Shown here one piece after another: positions 1-7,467 of a stretch of 17,240 nucleotides of DNA. This stretch comes from JAFDCJ01 sp049669725 (GTDB taxonomy: Bacteria > Desulfobacterota > Desulfobacteria > Desulfobacterales > JAFDCJ01). The translations under genes and the position numbers were made by a program. Within the stretch, counting starts at the first letter, position 1; every line of letters starts with the position of its first letter. Location: NCBI GenBank assembly GCA_049669725.1, contig JBATKU010000256.1:1-17240 (forward strand), given 5' to 3'. The notes under the pieces were generated by a model. It was not told the origin of the DNA. It was given only the letters and a program-made list of their open reading frames with translations, and searched no databases.

Positions 1-624
1 CTGGAGGCTCCGGATTCTGCCATGGGTGCTGTCGTTGATGTGTGCCAACGGACGAGCATTGAAGCAGCGGTAGCAAAAACTGTCAATACCTTCGGACGCG
101 TGGACATTCTTGTCAATGTTGCCGGCGGTGCTTTGCATACCCCCCATATACTTAATGAAATCGATGAGGTATCCTGGGATAAGGTATTGGATATCAACTT
201 AAAAGGAACCTTTTTGTGCTGCCAGGTGTTGGTGGATCAATTCAGAGAACAGGGACAGGGTGGCAAAATCGTCAACATCTCGGCCCTGGCGGGGCGCTGG
301 CTGGGTTCATTGGCCGGGTGTCATTATACAGCGGCCAAAGCCGGCGTGATTGGACTGACCCGACATCTGGCCCACGAATTGGGTCCGGAGGGTATTTTTG
401 TAAATGCCATTGCCCCCACCATTACCCTGGCCAGCCAGCGTACGGTCAATTTGTGGAATTCCAGGCCGGAAGAATATAAAGAAAAAATTATATCACAGAT
501 TCCCTTACGGCGGCTAAGCACGCCGGAGGAGGTGGCCGCGGGCGTTATTTTTCTTTGCACGGATGAAGCCAGCTATATGACCGGTGTCACACTGGACATT
601 AATGGAGGGAGATTCTTCAGTTAG
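1..624 (+). CDS. Short-chain dehydrogenase/reductase (SDR), 5'-truncated by window edge
   Basis: The reading frame is open from base 1, so the gene begins upstream of the window. The visible 207 residues are the C-terminal four fifths of a classical SDR (full length usually about 250). Seen: the NVAGG variant of the NNAG motif, the asparagine in DINLKGTF, the catalytic serine in VNISAL, and the YTAAK catalytic Tyr/Lys pair. It ends with the usual MTGVTLDINGG cofactor/substrate-loop motif. The N-terminal TGxxxGxG nucleotide-binding loop lies off the window. These enzymes oxidise or reduce an alcohol/ketone with NAD(P) in the cytoplasm. The HpaI-type aldolase and sugar-responsive regulator that follow suggest it oxidises a hydroxyl of a sugar acid or similar polyol; the substrate is not readable. 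The first in-frame ATG at 22 lies inside the fold and is not the true start. Confidence 0.93.
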   Translation: MEAPDSAMGAVVDVCQRTSIEAAVAKTVNTFGRVDILVNVAGGALHTPHILNEIDEVSWDKVLDINLKGTFLCCQVLVDQFREQGQGGKIVNISALAGRWLGSLAGCHYTAAKAGVIGLTRHLAHELGPEGIFVNAIAPTITLASQRTVNLWNSRPEEYKEKIISQIPLRRLSTPEEVAAGVIFLCTDEASYMTGVTLDINGGRFFS

Positions 625-655
625 TGTCAGAACCACAACAGGGAGATCCATCGAC

Positions 656-1435
656 GTGGTTTACAAAAATCGTATGAAAAGGGCTTTAAAAGAGGGCAAA
701 GTGGTTTTCGGTCCCATGGTATCCGAAATCCGCAGTCCGGGGCTGGCGGTCCTATTTGCCCGGGCCGGATTTGATTACTTTTTCATCGATTTGGAGCATT
801 CGTCTTTTTCCCTCGAAACGGTCAGTGACATGGTAATGGCGGCACGCGCGGCTGACATTCCTATCATCGTCAGACCCTCCAGCCGCAAATCAGCTGAATA
901 TCTATCCCGACCCCTGGATATCGGGGCATCGGGCCTTCTGGTACCGCAAATCCAAACCCGTCAAGATGTTGAAAATGTCGTCCGATGGTCCCGCTATCAA
1001 CCGTTGGGATCGCGCGGAATGGCCCTTGCGCGACAACACACCTTTTTCGAAAGTGGCAACACGCTGGAAACCATGGGGCAATTAAACGAGGAAATCCTGG
1101 TTGCCCTGCAAATCGAACATCGAGATGCCATTGAAAATCTGGCCGATCTTCTTTCCGTGCCGGGCATTGATGCCGCCTTTGTCGGGCCGTCGGATTTAGC
1201 GGCTTCTTTAGGAATCCCCGGAAAGACGGGTGATCCTGCCGTCGAAGAGGCTATCACCCATGTCATCAAAGTGGCGGAAAAAAACAACGTTATCCCCGGT
1301 ATCCATACGGGTTCGGTGGACAAAGCCAGGTACTGGATAGAGCGGGGAATGCGAATGATCGGGTTTTGCACGGACATCAAGCTGATCCTTCAGGTAAGCA
1401 AACAATCCGTGCAGGAGCTGCAATCCGCTCTCTAA
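656..1435 (+). CDS. HpcH/HpaI-family class II pyruvate aldolase
   Basis: A 259-residue protein of the HpcH/HpaI (2-keto-3-deoxy-sugar acid/4-hydroxy-2-oxoheptanedioate) aldolase family, which reversibly cleaves 2-keto acids to pyruvate and an aldehyde using a divalent metal. Seen, numbered from the GTG start: FIDLEH (about 43-48), VRP (72-74, the active-site arginine), PLGSRG, QIEH with the metal-binding glutamate at about 154, and GPSDLAASLG (177-186) with the metal-binding aspartate. Start choice: GTG at 656, preceded by GGGAG at 641-645, gives the family's usual short N-terminus. ATG at 602, GTG at 584 (overlapping the SDR) and ATG at 674 are alternatives without a better ribosome site. 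It is probably co-transcribed with the upstream SDR (31 bp gap) and downstream regulator (15 bp gap). The family is secure; substrate chain length and stereochemistry are unknown. Confidence 0.93.
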   Translation: MVYKNRMKRALKEGKVVFGPMVSEIRSPGLAVLFARAGFDYFFIDLEHSSFSLETVSDMVMAARAADIPIIVRPSSRKSAEYLSRPLDIGASGLLVPQIQTRQDVENVVRWSRYQPLGSRGMALARQHTFFESGNTLETMGQLNEEILVALQIEHRDAIENLADLLSVPGIDAAFVGPSDLAASLGIPGKTGDPAVEEAITHVIKVAEKNNVIPGIHTGSVDKARYWIERGMRMIGFCTDIKLILQVSKQSVQELQSAL

Positions 1436-1450
1436 GGTTGCAAAGATACC

Positions 1451-2389
1451 ATGCGTGAGTTCAACGAACGAGATATTTTAAAGATCGCCTACCTCTATTA
1501 CCAGGAGGAAATGACCCAGGAAGAAATTTCCAAGCTATTCCGGGTCAGCCGGTTTAAAATAAGCCGGACCTTAAAGGAGGCTAAGACCAAGGGATATGTC
1601 ACGATTACAATTAATTATCCCCAGGATGTTTTAACGGATATTGAGATCAAACTGGCCAATAAATTCAGCTTCGAGCAGGCGATCGTTGTCAGGATCAATG
1701 AATTCAATGACACGTCTGCCGCAGACCAGGTGGCCAGGGCGGCGGCCAACTATCTCAGACAAATTGTCGGCCATTACCGTATTTTCGGTGTGACCTGGGG
1801 TCGCACCGTTTCCCGGGTGGTTACCAATTTAAAACCGATTGATGTGGGCAATTTAACCCTGGTCCAGATCGGAGGTGGGCTGGGAACCATCGAGGGTACC
1901 GATAATAACATGCTGACCATGATGCTCGGTCAGAAACTGGGGGCCAAAGCCCTGGTCATTCCGGCGCCGGTGATTGTCAGGAACGGCGGCATCCGGGATA
2001 CACTTTTTAAAGAAAACAAGATCAGGGAAACGCTTAAAATTGCTCGCAAGGCTGATCTCGTGCTTTTCGGGGTCGGGATGATCGGCAAGGACGGTCTGCT
2101 CTGGAAATCCGGGTTTTTAGAAGACGGCGATACGGTCAAACTGAAGAAAGCCGGCGCAGTCGGCCAAATATGCGGACGGTCCTTCAACGCCGAAGGCCAA
2201 AATTGCTGGGATGAATTGGATGACCGCACCATCGGGCTAAATCTCGATGAGCTTCGCAACATAAAACACAAGATCTGTATCGCTTTCGGGCAGGAAAAAG
2301 TCGAAGCCATCCTGGGTGCCCTCAAGGGGCGGCTTTTAAATGTCCTGGTTACCGATGAAAACACCGCTGTTTGTCTTTTAGAACTCTGA
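1451..2389 (+). CDS. SorC/DeoR-family sugar-binding transcriptional regulator
   Basis: A 312-residue protein of the length and layout expected for SorC-type regulators. The N-terminal helix-turn-helix is at about residues 19-45 (motif MTQEEISKLFRVSRFKISR). The rest is a sugar-phosphate-isomerase-like effector domain with the landmarks GVTWGRTVSRVV, GGGLGTIEG, VLFGVGMIG and a C-terminal glycine-rich end. The family usually binds a phosphorylated sugar or sugar derivative and acts as repressor or activator of the neighbouring catabolic operon. It lies 15 bp after the aldolase gene and just before the transporter operon. The palindromic repeats in the gap that follows (2436-2541) are plausible binding sites, but this is inference. 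If the effector is a sugar phosphate, a phosphorylating step should exist in the pathway, and no recognised sugar kinase is seen here. Confidence 0.93.
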   Translation: MREFNERDILKIAYLYYQEEMTQEEISKLFRVSRFKISRTLKEAKTKGYVTITINYPQDVLTDIEIKLANKFSFEQAIVVRINEFNDTSAADQVARAAANYLRQIVGHYRIFGVTWGRTVSRVVTNLKPIDVGNLTLVQIGGGLGTIEGTDNNMLTMMLGQKLGAKALVIPAPVIVRNGGIRDTLFKENKIRETLKIARKADLVLFGVGMIGKDGLLWKSGFLEDGDTVKLKKAGAVGQICGRSFNAEGQNCWDELDDRTIGLNLDELRNIKHKICIAFGQEKVEAILGALKGRLLNVLVTDENTAVCLLEL

Positions 2390-2435
2390 GACGAAATCAA
2401 GCGGAGATGCAAACCACATAGGTTGATACCATGTT

Positions 2436-2541
2436 GTCTGTTTGCGAACATCCTAACAAACATCATTGTGGTTCATTGGACACATATGGGAAAGGAGGTG
2501 ACTGGAAAGCACATTGACTATTGATTCGTCCGTTTGCGGAC
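2436..2541. promoter_or_regulatory. Operator-like repeated palindrome upstream of the transporter operon
   Basis: Two copies of a 14 bp element lie in the 194 bp gap between regulator and binding-protein genes: GTCTGTTTGCGAAC at 2436-2449 and GTCCGTTTGCGGAC at 2528-2541. They are identical at 12 of 14 positions and start 92 bp apart. The second is a perfect 5 bp inverted repeat around TTTG. The first also takes part in a wider pair, TGTTTG at 2439-2444 with CAAACA at 2457-2462. Two widely spaced operators would fit an oligomeric SorC-type regulator that loops DNA; assignment to that regulator is inference from position. I found no convincing -35/-10 or sigma-54 promoter in the gap. Confidence 0.45.
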
Positions 2542-2583
2542 ATTTTCCTTCAACATCCAACCCATAATAAGGAGGACTGCAGG

Positions 2584-3825
2584 ATGAAAAGGATCATTAC
2601 CATATTGGCCATATTTGCACTTATTTTTGCGTTCAGCGCCACCGGAGCCCTGGCCAAAGACAAAGAGCCCAAGGTATTTAAATTAAGCTTTATCAGCAGC
2701 CTTAGCGGGCCTTTGGCCCACGTGGCCAATACCCAAAAGCTGGCAGTGGAACTGCTGGTCGAACAGCGCAATAACGCCGGTGGGTTGAACATGCCGTGGG
2801 GTAAGATTCCAATTAAACTTTCCGTCGCAGACGATGAGATGAAACTCGACGTCGGCGTACGTCGTTTCCGGGAGGCGGTTGAGGGGGGGGCGCATGCTGT
2901 CAGCGGCAGTGTCTACAACCCCATGTCTGCCGCTTTGAATGAAGAGTGTAAAATTACGGGAACCCCCTATATCCCGGGCTGCGTGCCGGCCTTGGATGCC
3001 TTTAAAAAAGGCAACCCGGCAGTCGCGACTTACTCGGTGGCCTTTACTCCCTGGAGCATCGGCTATCTGTTGGCAGATGCGCTGGTCAACGGGCTGGGCA
3101 AAAAGACGTTTTTCTGGCAGATACGCCCCGATTCATGGGGGACAGTCACCCTGCAAGGGTTTGAAGACGGCCTGAAAGAATTCGGCGGCAAGGTGGTTGG
3201 CGTCGAACAACTGCCCAAAGGTGCACCGGACTATTCGGCGGTGATCAACAAGGCCCTGGCCGCCAAACCGGATGCCTTTATCACCAATATGTTCGGCGGC
3301 GATGCAGTGGCCTGCATCAAAACGGCCTATGATATGGGACTCCACAAGACCAGCCTGCTGGTCAACGGCTGGACCGCCTATGAAGTCGCCATGGGGATAC
3401 CGCCCGAAGCAGCAGCCGAGCTCTATGCCCTGACCTATTATTACTACGACATTGGCGGATTCGACAAGGATCTGGGAATGCGGGGCAAGGCTTTGCGCGA
3501 TGAGCACATGAAAAAATACGGGTTCCCGCCGGATGCCTATGCAGTGCTGGCATACACAGCCGTGGATGTCCTGCTGCAGGCCGTTGAAAAAGCGGGCAGC
3601 GTTGATTCAAAAAAAATCGGTCAGGTGCTGGGTACCAAGTCCTTTAACACCGTCAAGGGCGATGCCAAGTTCCGGGAAGATCATCAACTGGAAGGCAAAT
3701 ATCTGGCCTTCTTTGTCAAAGGCAAGGCGGCCAGTGCCAAAAAAGACAAATATGATGTCTTTGAAATTCTCGGTGCTTACGGTGGTGACAAAGCATTACC
3801 GCCGTTGAAAGATCTTGGCTATTAA
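2584..3825 (+). CDS. Periplasmic substrate-binding protein of a branched-chain-amino-acid-type ABC transporter
   Basis: A 413-residue protein of the LivJ/LivK-type (Peripla_BP_6) binding-protein family. The N-terminus is a clear Sec signal peptide: positive MKR, a hydrophobic stretch and a likely signal peptidase I site after ALA at about residue 24. The mature part starts with the typical FKLSFISSLSGPLAHV segment and continues with two alternating alpha/beta lobes (for example WGTVTLQGFEDGLKEFGGKV and DAYAVLAYTAVDVLLQAVEKAG). The start at 2584 is supported by a strong AAGGAGG at 2569-2575; an upstream in-frame extension to 2521 lacks this support and would bury the signal peptide. It heads the importer operon. 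Family members bind amino acids, amides, aromatic acids or other small carboxylates, so the ligand here is open; the sugar-acid genes around it suggest a hydroxylated carboxylate. A run of eight G occurs at 2883-2890 within the frame. Confidence 0.95.
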   Translation: MKRIITILAIFALIFAFSATGALAKDKEPKVFKLSFISSLSGPLAHVANTQKLAVELLVEQRNNAGGLNMPWGKIPIKLSVADDEMKLDVGVRRFREAVEGGAHAVSGSVYNPMSAALNEECKITGTPYIPGCVPALDAFKKGNPAVATYSVAFTPWSIGYLLADALVNGLGKKTFFWQIRPDSWGTVTLQGFEDGLKEFGGKVVGVEQLPKGAPDYSAVINKALAAKPDAFITNMFGGDAVACIKTAYDMGLHKTSLLVNGWTAYEVAMGIPPEAAAELYALTYYYYDIGGFDKDLGMRGKALRDEHMKKYGFPPDAYAVLAYTAVDVLLQAVEKAGSVDSKKIGQVLGTKSFNTVKGDAKFREDHQLEGKYLAFFVKGKAASAKKDKYDVFEILGAYGGDKALPPLKDLGY

Positions 3826-3845
3826 TTGCAAACCTTCATCTCTGT

Positions 3846-3885
3846 GTCATTGTTTCGGAGGCTTTACAGCCTCCGAAACAATGAC
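3846..3885 (+). promoter_or_regulatory. Perfect 18 bp intercistronic hairpin
   Basis: The left arm at 3846-3863 and right arm at 3868-3885 are exact reverse complements, with a 4-base TTAC loop. It lies 20 bp after the stop of the binding-protein gene and 39 bp before the first ATPase start. No uninterrupted T run follows, so it is not a standard intrinsic terminator. The position is the classic one for a structure that protects the upstream transcript from 3' exonucleases or partly attenuates transcription, so that more binding protein than membrane complex is made. That role is inferred from position and stability. Confidence 0.75.
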
Positions 3886-3924
3886 TGCATTTAATTGCAG
3901 CCCTTATATTCAAAGAGGTTTAAC

Positions 3925-4686
3925 ATGGACAATCAGCCAGTGCTGACGACCCAGGGCGTCACCAAGAAATTCGGAGATTTTGTTGCGATCAATAGTGTTG
4001 ATTTCGCGCTGGAAGATAAAGAGACCCTCGGAATCATCGGTCCCAACGGTGCCGGTAAAACAACCTTTATCAATCTGCTCAGCGGATTTTATCCACCTGA
4101 CGAAGGGCGGGTTTTTTATCATGGCACTGACGTCACGGATTTTTCACCGGCCAAGCGAGTTGCCCTCGGCATCACCCGAACATTTCAACTGGTTCATGTT
4201 TTCGATAATTTAAGTGTCTATGAGAACCTGGGACTTGCCTATTTTCGCAAACAGGAAGAGAAAGCCTTCACATTTCGTATGTTTGTCAGCAGTTTGCGGC
4301 GCAAAGTGATCAAGCAAAATGCCGAAGAGGCCCTTGCCATGCTCGAGTTGGATCACCTTCGCGATGAAACGGTGGCCAGTCTGCCCTTAGGCAGCAAAAA
4401 AAGGCTGGAGATCGCCATGGCCTTCGCATCGGATCCTGAAGTCATTATCTTCGATGAACCCTTCGCGGGGCTCGGGGACCAGGAAATCGATGAGGTCGTG
4501 GAGGTGTTGCAGAAATATACCCATGACAAAACCATTCTGGTAATCGAACACAAGGTTTCCAAACTCGAGCAGTTTGTCGATCGGCTCGCGGTGATGCATG
4601 AGGGCGAAATCATCGCCTGCGGAGAGAGCCAAGCAACGCTCAGTGACCCCCAAGTTCGACAATGTTATTGGAAACTGGATACATAA
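3925..4686 (+). CDS. livG: ABC transporter ATPase, LivG type
   Basis: A 253-residue cytoplasmic ATPase that energises the importer. Seen: Walker A GPNGAGKT at 39-46, the LivG-typical ITRTFQLVHVFDNLSVYENL Q-loop region, Walker B VIIFDEP at about 173-179, D-loop AGLGDQE and the H-loop histidine in VIEHKV. The ABC signature is unusual: LPLGSKKRLEIA at about 153-164 instead of the common LSYGQQRRLEIA. The start at 3925 is chosen because AAAGAGG at 3912-3918 precedes it; an in-frame TTG at 3895 would lie almost directly after the hairpin and has no ribosome site. It is followed 16 bp later by the LivF-type ATPase, the usual pairing for a heterodimeric nucleotide-binding module. The family is certain; transport specificity is not set by this subunit. 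Confidence 0.95.
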   Translation: MDNQPVLTTQGVTKKFGDFVAINSVDFALEDKETLGIIGPNGAGKTTFINLLSGFYPPDEGRVFYHGTDVTDFSPAKRVALGITRTFQLVHVFDNLSVYENLGLAYFRKQEEKAFTFRMFVSSLRRKVIKQNAEEALAMLELDHLRDETVASLPLGSKKRLEIAMAFASDPEVIIFDEPFAGLGDQEIDEVVEVLQKYTHDKTILVIEHKVSKLEQFVDRLAVMHEGEIIACGESQATLSDPQVRQCYWKLDT

Positions 4687-4702
4687 TCAAGGCAGGTTAC
4701 TG

Positions 4703-5395
4703 ATGATGAACGAAGCATTGCTAAAAGTGAAGGATCTCAATGTCTCCTACCAGACCTTGCATGTCCTTTTCGATGTCGCTATTGAAATCCAAGAAGGCGA
4801 GGTGGTTGTCGTTGTGGGACGTAACGGGGCCGGCAAAACAACTCTGTTCCGGACCATTGCCGGCTTTTTAAAGCAAGACTCGGGGGCGATAACCTTCCGG
4901 GGACAGAACATCGGCCATCTGCCCGCTTATGACGTTGCCGTTCGAGGGCTCAAATATATTCAACAGGATAAACATGTGTTTGCGGATCTTTCCGTAAAGG
5001 AAAACCTCGAACTGGGCAGCTATGCCACTAAGGATTATGATTGGGATCGCGTCCTGGTTCATTTTCCCAAATTAAAGACCTTGATGGACCGCAAAGGGGG
5101 CAATTTGAGCGGCGGTGAGCGTCAAATGCTCCTGATGGCCCAATCTTTGCTGGGGCAACCGGGTTTGGTTTTGATGGATGAGCCCACCGAAGGCCTGGCA
5201 CCCCATGTGATTGACGATCTCAAAGGGGTATTTAAAAAGATCAGTGAGCAAACCACCCTGGTCATCATCGAACAGAATCTGCCCTTAACGGCGGAGGTTG
5301 CTGATCGCGTCTATGCCATGAAAGAGGGTAAAATCGTGGCCGAAATAAGAGACAAGCAGGAAATTGAGGACCTTGCGTTTGAAAAATATCTGTAA
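4703..5395 (+). CDS. livF: ABC transporter ATPase, LivF type
   Basis: A 230-residue ATPase, normal for LivF. Seen: Walker A GRNGAGKT at 39-46, a consensus ABC signature LSGGERQM at about 135-142, Walker B LVLMDEP followed by TEGLAP, and the H-loop region IIEQNLPL, in which glutamine takes the histidine place as is common in LivF. Two adjacent ATGs (4703 and 4706) follow AAGGCAGG at 4689-4696; I chose the first. The frame is open further upstream, inside the livG-like gene, but there is no reason to use those codons. Presumed to pair with the LivG-type ATPase so that one consensus and one divergent signature face each other across the dimer. Confidence 0.95.
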   Translation: MMNEALLKVKDLNVSYQTLHVLFDVAIEIQEGEVVVVVGRNGAGKTTLFRTIAGFLKQDSGAITFRGQNIGHLPAYDVAVRGLKYIQQDKHVFADLSVKENLELGSYATKDYDWDRVLVHFPKLKTLMDRKGGNLSGGERQMLLMAQSLLGQPGLVLMDEPTEGLAPHVIDDLKGVFKKISEQTTLVIIEQNLPLTAEVADRVYAMKEGKIVAEIRDKQEIEDLAFEKYL

Positions 5396-5440
5396 TCATA
5401 ATTCACCGATCGATTGCTGTCCCAAGGTTGAGGGGGGAAG

Positions 5441-6442
5441 ATGAATCATTTTTCAAGATACGTTCGCGGGCCGCTAATCTTAATCGCCCTGCTGGTGGCT
5501 GCCAGATATATGTTCCCGAATAAAATGACATTTCTATTTGAAGTCAGCACCTTTGGCATTTATATCATTGCCAATGACATTCTCTATGGCTACATGGGGA
5601 TGGTTTCGTTTGGTCAGCCGTTTTATTTGGGAATAGGTGCCTATGCCGCCGCTATCTATCTGGCGCATATCGGCCACAATATTTTTATCGCCATCAGCCT
5701 GGCCATCCTGGCGGGGCTGGTGACCGGGTTGATCCTCGGTCCGGTTTATATCCGGCTGCGGGGAGATTACTATGCGCTCATCAACGCCGCCACCTGTGCC
5801 ATGGGGCTGTTTATGGTGGAAAAGGTCATGTTGCCCATTACCCGGGGTGATGACGGCCTCTGGTATCGTGCGCGCATGCATGAAACACCCTTTTTGAATC
5901 TCAAGATGCCCGGAGATGTGTTTTGGTTTACCATGATCGTTCTTTTAATCGTGATGATCTTTTATACCTGGCTGGATCGATCCACCCTCGGGGCGGCCTT
6001 TCGGGGGATGAAAGCCAGTGAAAGTAAGATGAAATTTTTAGGCTACGACACCTTCAAATTAAGGTGGCTGGGCTATACCATGATGTGTGTATTAGCGGCC
6101 TTGGCCGGCTCGCTGTATGCCATCAATTATGGATTTGTCAACCCCAGCATTACCGAACCCGCCCGGGCGGCGGAGGTACTCGTCGCCACCTTGTTGGGCG
6201 GACCCGGCAGTGTTTACGGACCATTCTTTGGAACCTTGGCGTTTCTTGGGATCAAAGACCTTGTCAGCAATATTATGACCCGCTGGGAGTTGGCGGTTGG
6301 GGTTCTGACGATTATTGTCTGCTTTTATTTTGAAGGTGGTGTGTGGGGGACCATTCAGACAATCGGTTCGAAAATCAGAGGCAGGTTTGGCAAACAAGGA
6401 GACGCTGCAGCCAGCGAGGCGGCCCAACAGCCTAAAAGCTAG
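5441..6442 (+). CDS. livM: ABC transporter permease, LivM type
   Basis: A 333-residue inner-membrane permease rich in hydrophobic helices (about 8-10 by eye). LivM landmarks are seen: the GYMGMVSFGQPFYLGIGAYA segment, RLRGDYYALINAA in the coupling region, the GMKASESKMKFLGYD cytoplasmic loop that contacts the ATPase, and LLGGPGSVYGPFFGTLAF near the C-terminus. The tail is a short charged extension rich in Gln and Ala. The start at 5441 is supported by a purine-rich AGGGGGGAAG just upstream. It forms the translocation channel with the LivH-type permease encoded 28 bp downstream. E. coli-type operons are usually ordered H-M-G-F; here the order is G-F-M-H. Confidence 0.94.
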   Translation: MNHFSRYVRGPLILIALLVAARYMFPNKMTFLFEVSTFGIYIIANDILYGYMGMVSFGQPFYLGIGAYAAAIYLAHIGHNIFIAISLAILAGLVTGLILGPVYIRLRGDYYALINAATCAMGLFMVEKVMLPITRGDDGLWYRARMHETPFLNLKMPGDVFWFTMIVLLIVMIFYTWLDRSTLGAAFRGMKASESKMKFLGYDTFKLRWLGYTMMCVLAALAGSLYAINYGFVNPSITEPARAAEVLVATLLGGPGSVYGPFFGTLAFLGIKDLVSNIMTRWELAVGVLTIIVCFYFEGGVWGTIQTIGSKIRGRFGKQGDAAASEAAQQPKS

Positions 6443-6470
6443 AGTAAAAAGCGAATAAGAGGGACCTAAC

Positions 6471-7349
6471 ATGTTTGAGTTATACATTTCCGCGGTCATC
6501 TTCGGGCTTTGTGTCAGCGGTATTCTGTTTCTGGTATCCATCGGGATTTCCATTGGTTTTGGCCTGATGCGAATCATCAACATGGAGCAAATGGTTTATT
6601 ATACCTTTGGTGCCTATTTGACCTTTGCCCTGGTTTCAGCCACAGGCAGTTTTTTACTGGGAGTAATCTGTGGGACCCTTGTGGCCGCCGGTGTCGGGTA
6701 TCTGGTAGAAACCCAGCTATTGCGCAGGGTATACGGCAAAGAATTAATGTTCACCATGGTCGTCACGTTCAGTGTCTTCATGATCGGAATTGGACTCATC
6801 CAGTACATTTTCGGACTTGCCAGCAAACCTGTCGGCATGCCTTTTCGCGTCATGATGCCGATTTTGGGTGCCCAGGTACCGCTTTACCGGGTGATGGTGT
6901 TTGTCATCAGTATGGCGGTCTATGTCTTGATTTATTTGTTACTGAATAAAACCATCGTCGGCAAAGCCATCCGGGCCGGTATCGAAAATCCGGAACAGGT
7001 CCAAGGCCTGGGGATCAATATCCGCAGGATTTTTACCATTACCTTTGTGGTGGCCAGCGGTCTGGCCGGCTTTGGCGGTGCCCTCAACGCACCACTGGTG
7101 GGCGTTACCCCCTACATGGGCTTCGAAATGCTTCTGTTTGCTTTTATCACCGTTATTTTAGGCGGACTTGGCAGCATCAAAGGAACGCTTGTTTCGGCCT
7201 TGATCATGGGGCAGGTCATGTCGGTTGGGGGAACCATCTATGGCCCGTTGGCCTTCGTGGGACCCTTCATGGTGATGTTTGTCGTCATCCTGTTTAGACC
7301 CACCGGTCTTTATGGTGTCAAAGGCCGGGCGTTTGGGTTTGAAGAATAA
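6471..7349 (+). CDS. livH: ABC transporter permease, LivH type
   Basis: A 292-residue inner-membrane permease of the LivH branch, of usual length. Seen: GISIGFGLMRIINMEQMVYY (the LivH N-terminal 'FGLMRIINxxHG' region, with MEQ replacing the common AHG), the coupling-loop stretch GKAIRAGIENPEQVQGLGIN, and VILGGLGSIKGTLVSALIMG near the end. The start at 6471 is preceded by GAGGG about 7 bases upstream. It is the last gene of the importer block and is followed by a strong terminator, so the block 2584-7349 can be read as one transcription unit with binding protein, two ATPases and two permeases. Confidence 0.94.
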   Translation: MFELYISAVIFGLCVSGILFLVSIGISIGFGLMRIINMEQMVYYTFGAYLTFALVSATGSFLLGVICGTLVAAGVGYLVETQLLRRVYGKELMFTMVVTFSVFMIGIGLIQYIFGLASKPVGMPFRVMMPILGAQVPLYRVMVFVISMAVYVLIYLLLNKTIVGKAIRAGIENPEQVQGLGINIRRIFTITFVVASGLAGFGGALNAPLVGVTPYMGFEMLLFAFITVILGGLGSIKGTLVSALIMGQVMSVGGTIYGPLAFVGPFMVMFVVILFRPTGLYGVKGRAFGFEE

Positions 7350-7377
7350 TTTAAAGCAATCAGGCCGGTATGAAAAT

Positions 7378-7421
7378 AACGCAGACATCGCCATGGGTTG
7401 AAGTAGTGTCTGCGTTTTTTT
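7378..7421 (+). terminator. Intrinsic terminator after the importer operon
   Basis: A 10 bp perfect stem (AACGCAGACA at 7378-7387 with TGTCTGCGTT at 7407-7416) encloses a 19-base loop and runs into seven T at 7415-7421. It lies 28 bp after the LivH-type stop codon. It should end or strongly reduce transcription from the transporter genes, so the cupin/oxidoreductase block downstream probably depends on readthrough or its own start. Confidence 0.85.
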
Positions 7422-7467
7422 GTAATAAATTGAGGGCATAATTTTATTTGGATGAAAGGAGAGAATC

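Noticed and set aside
2514..2542. Sigma-70 promoter with TTGACT as -35
   Set aside because: No acceptable -10 follows at 16-18 bp; the expected place reads CGGACA.
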